A stretch of DNA of 64,000 nt, from the NCBI GenBank assembly GCA_964616755.1, contig CAZTSI010000005.1, positions 1 to 64,000 on the forward strand, given 5' to 3'. Shown here piece after piece: positions 63,043 to 64,000 of the stretch (the first letter of the stretch is position 1; each line of letters opens with the position of its first letter). Below the pieces are notes generated by a model. It saw only the letters and a program-made list of their open reading frames with translations, ran no database searches and had not been told where the DNA came from. Source of the DNA: CAYNFR01 sp964616755 (lineage in GTDB: Bacteria; Bacteroidota; Bacteroidia; Chitinophagales; Saprospiraceae). The position numbers and the translations under genes are program-made.

Positions 63043-64000
63043 ATGTTGAAAGCACTATTAAAGAAATTGAATGTTGACGGAGATCAAGGTGTTAGTACAG
63101 GTCTTCATTCTTGGAAGGGAGGCGAAGCTGCACAAATTATTACGTCGCCCGTCGATGGCGAGGTAATTGGGAAAGTGAATTTGGCCTCGATGGAAGATTA
63201 TGAAAAGCTGATAAGCGTCGCTCAAGCTGCTTTTCCGGTATGGCGTCAAATGACAGCTCCAGAGAGGGGAGAGATCGTGAGACAAATGGGGGATGCTCTC
63301 CGTCGTAATAAACAAGAATTGGGTACGCTCGTCAGCTACGAAATGGGGAAGAGTCTGCAAGAAGGCTTAGGTGAGGTGCAAGAAATGATTGACATATGTG
63401 ATTTTGCGACAGGATTGAGTCGACAACTTTATGGATTGACGATGCATTCAGAGCGACGTAACCATAGGATGTATGAACAATGGCATCCTTTGGGAGTCGT
63501 TGGTATTATTAGTGCCTTCAATTTTCCAGTAGCCGTGTGGTCTTGGAATAGTATGCTAGCTTGGATATGTGGAAATGTGTGTGTTTGGAAGCCCTCTGAA
63601 AAGACACCGTTTAGTGCAATTGCTTGCCAATCCATTATTCAAGATGTGTTGAAAAAGAACAATCTTCCAGAGGGAATTAGTGGCCTTATTTGCGGGGGAC
63701 GCGAGATTGGTGTAGCTATGGCCAATGACCGTCGTGTCGCCCTTGTCTCGGCGACAGGCAGCACCCGAATGGGGATATCTGTCGCGCAAGCCGTGGCGGG
63801 GCGCCTAGGAAAATCTTTGCTAGAATTAGGGGGCAATAACGCTATTATTGTGACAGAGCATGCAGATTTAAACTTAGCGGTGCCTGCCATCGTGTTTGGG
63901 GCTGTGGGTACCGCTGGACAGCGTTGCACTACAACAAGGAGGTTAATCATCCACAAAAAGGTATACGAATCGTTGAAGAAAAATCTTGTTAGCGCCTTTG
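63043..64000 (+). CDS. Aldehyde dehydrogenase of the ALDH7 (antiquitin) family, 3' end cut
   Basis: The gene runs off the right edge after about 319 codons (family length about 510). It starts with MLKALLKKLNVDG and has ISAFNFPVAVWSWNSMLAW, VWKPSEKTPF, the cofactor motif SATGSTRMG, the catalytic Glu in LLELGGNNAI, and GAVGTAGQRCTTTRRL with the catalytic Cys. GGNNA and TAGQRCTTTRR are the ALDH7 signature. This family oxidises alpha-aminoadipate semialdehyde, the product expected from the adjacent saccharopine dehydrogenase. Confidence 0.95.
   Translation, partial: MLKALLKKLNVDGDQGVSTGLHSWKGGEAAQIITSPVDGEVIGKVNLASMEDYEKLISVAQAAFPVWRQMTAPERGEIVRQMGDALRRNKQELGTLVSYEMGKSLQEGLGEVQEMIDICDFATGLSRQLYGLTMHSERRNHRMYEQWHPLGVVGIISAFNFPVAVWSWNSMLAWICGNVCVWKPSEKTPFSAIACQSIIQDVLKKNNLPEGISGLICGGREIGVAMANDRRVALVSATGSTRMGISVAQAVAGRLGKSLLELGGNNAIIVTEHADLNLAVPAIVFGAVGTAGQRCTTTRRLIIHKKVYESLKKNLVSAF

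Noticed and set aside
1..64000. CRISPR arrays, tRNA/rRNA genes, insertion sequences, prophage, defence or biosynthetic clusters
   Set aside because: None seen. No regularly spaced repeats outside the protein-coding giant gene, no transposase or integrase motifs, no cloverleaf sequence noted in the short intergenic gaps.

Overview
The window is a chromosomal segment of a Bacteroidota bacterium, most likely from the Saprospiria/Chitinophagia side of the phylum. The lineage call is inference from several signs. There is a ubiE-porT pair, two proteins carrying type IX secretion (T9SS) C-terminal sorting domains, and a TPR/PD40 periplasmic protein of the PorE kind. Lipoboxes and signal peptides are numerous, Shine-Dalgarno sequences are almost absent, and exact matches to the Bacteroidota -7 promoter element TAnnTTTG recur just upstream of genes. 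Base composition is moderately AT-rich by eye. I found no tRNA, rRNA, CRISPR array, insertion sequence, prophage or integration site. The segment looks vertically inherited and compact.

Layout from left to right: ychF; a TPR-PD40-SPOR protein; a MiaE-like diiron protein with a secreted unknown; a prolyl oligopeptidase, M20 peptidase and trmD run; trxB; a cytochrome c/SCO/small lipoprotein cluster; a DASH cryptochrome; lolD, an MscS-type channel and an outer-membrane barrel; a Spo0M-like protein and a TPR lipoprotein; a second (class I) photolyase; an FAD oxidoreductase followed by TRAP permeases dctQ-dctM and an SDR (19-22 kb); a TlpA-type lipoprotein; a small protein with a UvrD-tail-like domain; a dicarboxylate symporter with mnmD; mpl and a LuxR regulator; ysxC, porT and ubiE; gyrA; two secreted proteins; small membrane proteins; lpdA, coaD and pruA; a sugar dehydrogenase-like protein; an ABC-F ATPase; rpe, a TonB-dependent receptor and a vanadium haloperoxidase; fabI and lysS; a giant 2299-residue repeat protein; an HDAC-like deacetylase and priA; and a lysine catabolic pair cut by the right edge.

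Three themes tie genes together. Envelope and secretion: PorT, the PD40 protein, the T9SS cargo proteins, several barrels and lipoproteins. Amino-acid catabolism: pruA, saccharopine dehydrogenase plus ALDH7, the peptidases and the symporter. Light and redox: two photolyase-family proteins, trxB, SCO and cytochrome c.

Most of the window is ordinary housekeeping. The most unusual object is the giant gene at 51453-58352. It has about 29 tandem units of about 53 residues, each normally with two cysteines. The only six units lacking one cysteine form three adjacent complementary pairs, which suggests rewired or jointly lost disulfides. The gene also holds a diverged internal block duplication and a C9 tract. 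Other points of interest are SPOR repeats in place of OmpA on a PorE-like protein, convergent genes sharing stop codons, and a one-sided terminator that implies antisense transcription across ysxC.
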